This document shows, piece after piece, positions 6,166-7,470 of a DNA stretch of 7,470 nt. Each line of letters starts with the position of its first letter. Position 1 is the stretch's first letter. A program made the translations under genes and the position numbers. The notes beneath the pieces were generated by a model. That model was given only the letters and a program-made list of their open reading frames with translations, was not told where the DNA came from and searched no databases. Origin of the DNA: Legionellales bacterium UBA2469 (GTDB lineage: Bacteria > Pseudomonadota > Gammaproteobacteria > Legionellales > Legionellaceae); NCBI GenBank assembly GCA_002342175.1, contig DDPL01000047.1:1-7470 (forward strand), read 5' to 3'.

Positions 6166-7470
6166 GTGGATTATTTTGCCGAGTTACTACAAAAGGAACT
6201 TGAGACATATTTAGCTCCTGAGCATGTTGATGCATGCCATCAGGCTTATTTGGTTGCGGAAGAGGCACACTCAAGTCAAACAAGACGTTCAGGTGAACCC
6301 TATATTGTTCATCCTGTCAGTGCCGCACTTATTCTTGCAAAAATGCGTTTAGATTACCAATCCATTATGGCGACATTGTTGCATGATGTTTTTGAAGACA
6401 CGTCCGTTAAACGCGATACGCTTATCCATAAATTTGGACCCGAAGTGACGGCCTTGGTAGAGGGTGTGACCAAATTAACCCAAATTAAATTTGAAACCAA
6501 AGCACATGCACATGCTGAATATTTTCGAAAAATGGTTTTGGCCATGGTCAAAGATATTCGGGTCATTATTGTGAAGCTTGCTGATAGATTGCATAACATG
6601 CAAACCTTAGGTGCAATGCCTTCTGCCAAAATGCAACGCATTGCGCGGGAAACCTTGGATATCTATGCCCCTATTGCCAATCGTTTAGGGATGCACTATC
6701 TATACACAAGTCTTGAAGATTTAGGATTTCAGGCCCTATATCCCTTGCGTTATCGTGTTTTGAAATCAGCTGTTGAAAAAACACGAGGACATCGTAAAGA
6801 GCTGACGATTCAAGTTGAAAAAGATTTAAAAGATGCCCTCGATAAACTTGGGATTCCCTTTGATAAGCTCTATGGACGCCAAAAACATCTTTATGGTATT
6901 TACCGTAAAATGAAGAAAAAAAAGGTTTCATTAGCGGAAATCACCGATGTTTTTGCATTCAGAATCATCACCCCTTCGATTGATGCGTGCTATCGAATTT
7001 TGGGGGTATTACATCAAACCTATAAGCCTTTGCCTAATCGTTTTAAAGATTACATTGGTATTCCTAAGGTCAATGGTTACCAATCTTTACATACCAGTTT
7101 ATTTGGTCCATTTGGTGTGCCATTAGAAGTGCAAATACGGACTGAGGAAATGGATAAGGTTGCTGAGCATGGTATTGCTGCCCATCTCATTTATAAGTCG
7201 GATGGTGTCGAGTTTAATGAAGCCCAGTTACGTGCGCGCGAGTGGATACAACGTTTGATGGATATGCAACGCAGTACCGGGAACTCCATTGAGTTCATAG
7301 AAAATGTAAAAGTCGATTTGTTTCCTGATGAAATCTATGTTTTTACACCAAAAGGTCATATTTTAGAATTACCTAAAGGGGCCACCCCTGTAGATTTTGC
7401 ATATACCATTCATTCTGGAATTGGCAATACCTGTGTGGCTGCCAAAGTGAATCGTCGACTAGTGCCTTTA
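6166..7470 (+). CDS. spoT: Bifunctional (p)ppGpp synthetase/hydrolase SpoT, 3'-truncated by the window edge
   Basis: SpoT makes (p)ppGpp from ATP plus GTP/GDP and hydrolyses it, setting the stringent response. The window shows 435 codons of an expected 700 or so. Order: HD hydrolase domain with RRSGEPYIVHP and the HD pair H73-D74 in LLHDVFEDT; KLADRLHNM; then the synthetase domain with GRQKHLYGIYRKM, D261 in ITDVFAFRI, RFKD at 292-295, GYQSLHTS and E321 in EVQIRTEEM. The TGS domain starts near 384 (DLFPDEIYVFTPKG). RFKD is the RxKD form of bifunctional Rel/SpoT enzymes, not the ExDD of RelA, and the HD motif is intact, so both activities are expected. GTG at 6166 gives an N-terminus one residue longer than E. 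coli SpoT; TTG at 6163 is the alternative. The rest of the TGS domain and the C-terminal regulatory domains lie outside. Confidence 0.96.
   Translation, partial: MDYFAELLQKELETYLAPEHVDACHQAYLVAEEAHSSQTRRSGEPYIVHPVSAALILAKMRLDYQSIMATLLHDVFEDTSVKRDTLIHKFGPEVTALVEGVTKLTQIKFETKAHAHAEYFRKMVLAMVKDIRVIIVKLADRLHNMQTLGAMPSAKMQRIARETLDIYAPIANRLGMHYLYTSLEDLGFQALYPLRYRVLKSAVEKTRGHRKELTIQVEKDLKDALDKLGIPFDKLYGRQKHLYGIYRKMKKKKVSLAEITDVFAFRIITPSIDACYRILGVLHQTYKPLPNRFKDYIGIPKVNGYQSLHTSLFGPFGVPLEVQIRTEEMDKVAEHGIAAHLIYKSDGVEFNEAQLRAREWIQRLMDMQRSTGNSIEFIENVKVDLFPDEIYVFTPKGHILELPKGATPVDFAYTIHSGIGNTCVAAKVNRRLVPL

Overview
The window is AT-rich bacterial DNA from a gammaproteobacterium. The right-hand 5 kb is core housekeeping sequence whose proteins align almost without gaps to Escherichia coli YicC, Gmk, omega and SpoT. 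The order rph / yicC-gmk-rpoZ-spoT is a known gammaproteobacterial neighbourhood (Pseudomonas has it). AT-rich codon use and the adjoining accessory patch make a Legionellales-like host (Legionella/Coxiella relatives) a reasonable guess, but this is inference.

Layout. (1) Positions 1-2125 are an accessory patch. Two divergent, head-to-head genes encode small secreted cysteine-rich paralogues: a 144-residue protein on the minus strand (102-536) and a 253-residue protein on the plus strand (1061-1822). They share a signal peptide, six aligned cysteines and a C[KH]LSDNPY motif. The short copy ends at an amber codon exactly where the long copy goes on into a second domain, and degenerate in-frame homology continues past that stop. 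The 500 bp between them holds a consensus sigma-70 promoter (810-837) and a structured leader but no convincing gene. A gene-poor 300 bp stretch (1823-2125) with inverted repeats separates the long copy from the converging housekeeping operon. (2) Positions 2126-4244, minus strand: rph-yggS-proC, tightly overlapping. proC is broken by a one-base frameshift in a run of seven C. (3) Positions 4245-4406 form a divergent intergenic region with a 17-bp inverted repeat and a possible 15-codon leader ORF. (4) Positions 4407-7470, plus strand: yicC-gmk-rpoZ-spoT, with spoT running off the window edge.

How the genes fit together. gmk makes GDP, the precursor of GTP. SpoT makes and degrades (p)ppGpp from GTP/GDP. 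The omega subunit forms part of one ppGpp site on RNA polymerase. RNase PH and YicC act on RNA 3' ends and internal sites. YggS manages pyridoxal phosphate, and ProC makes proline. No clearly new multi-gene system is visible; the most interesting unknown is the divergent pair of secreted cysteine-rich paralogues.
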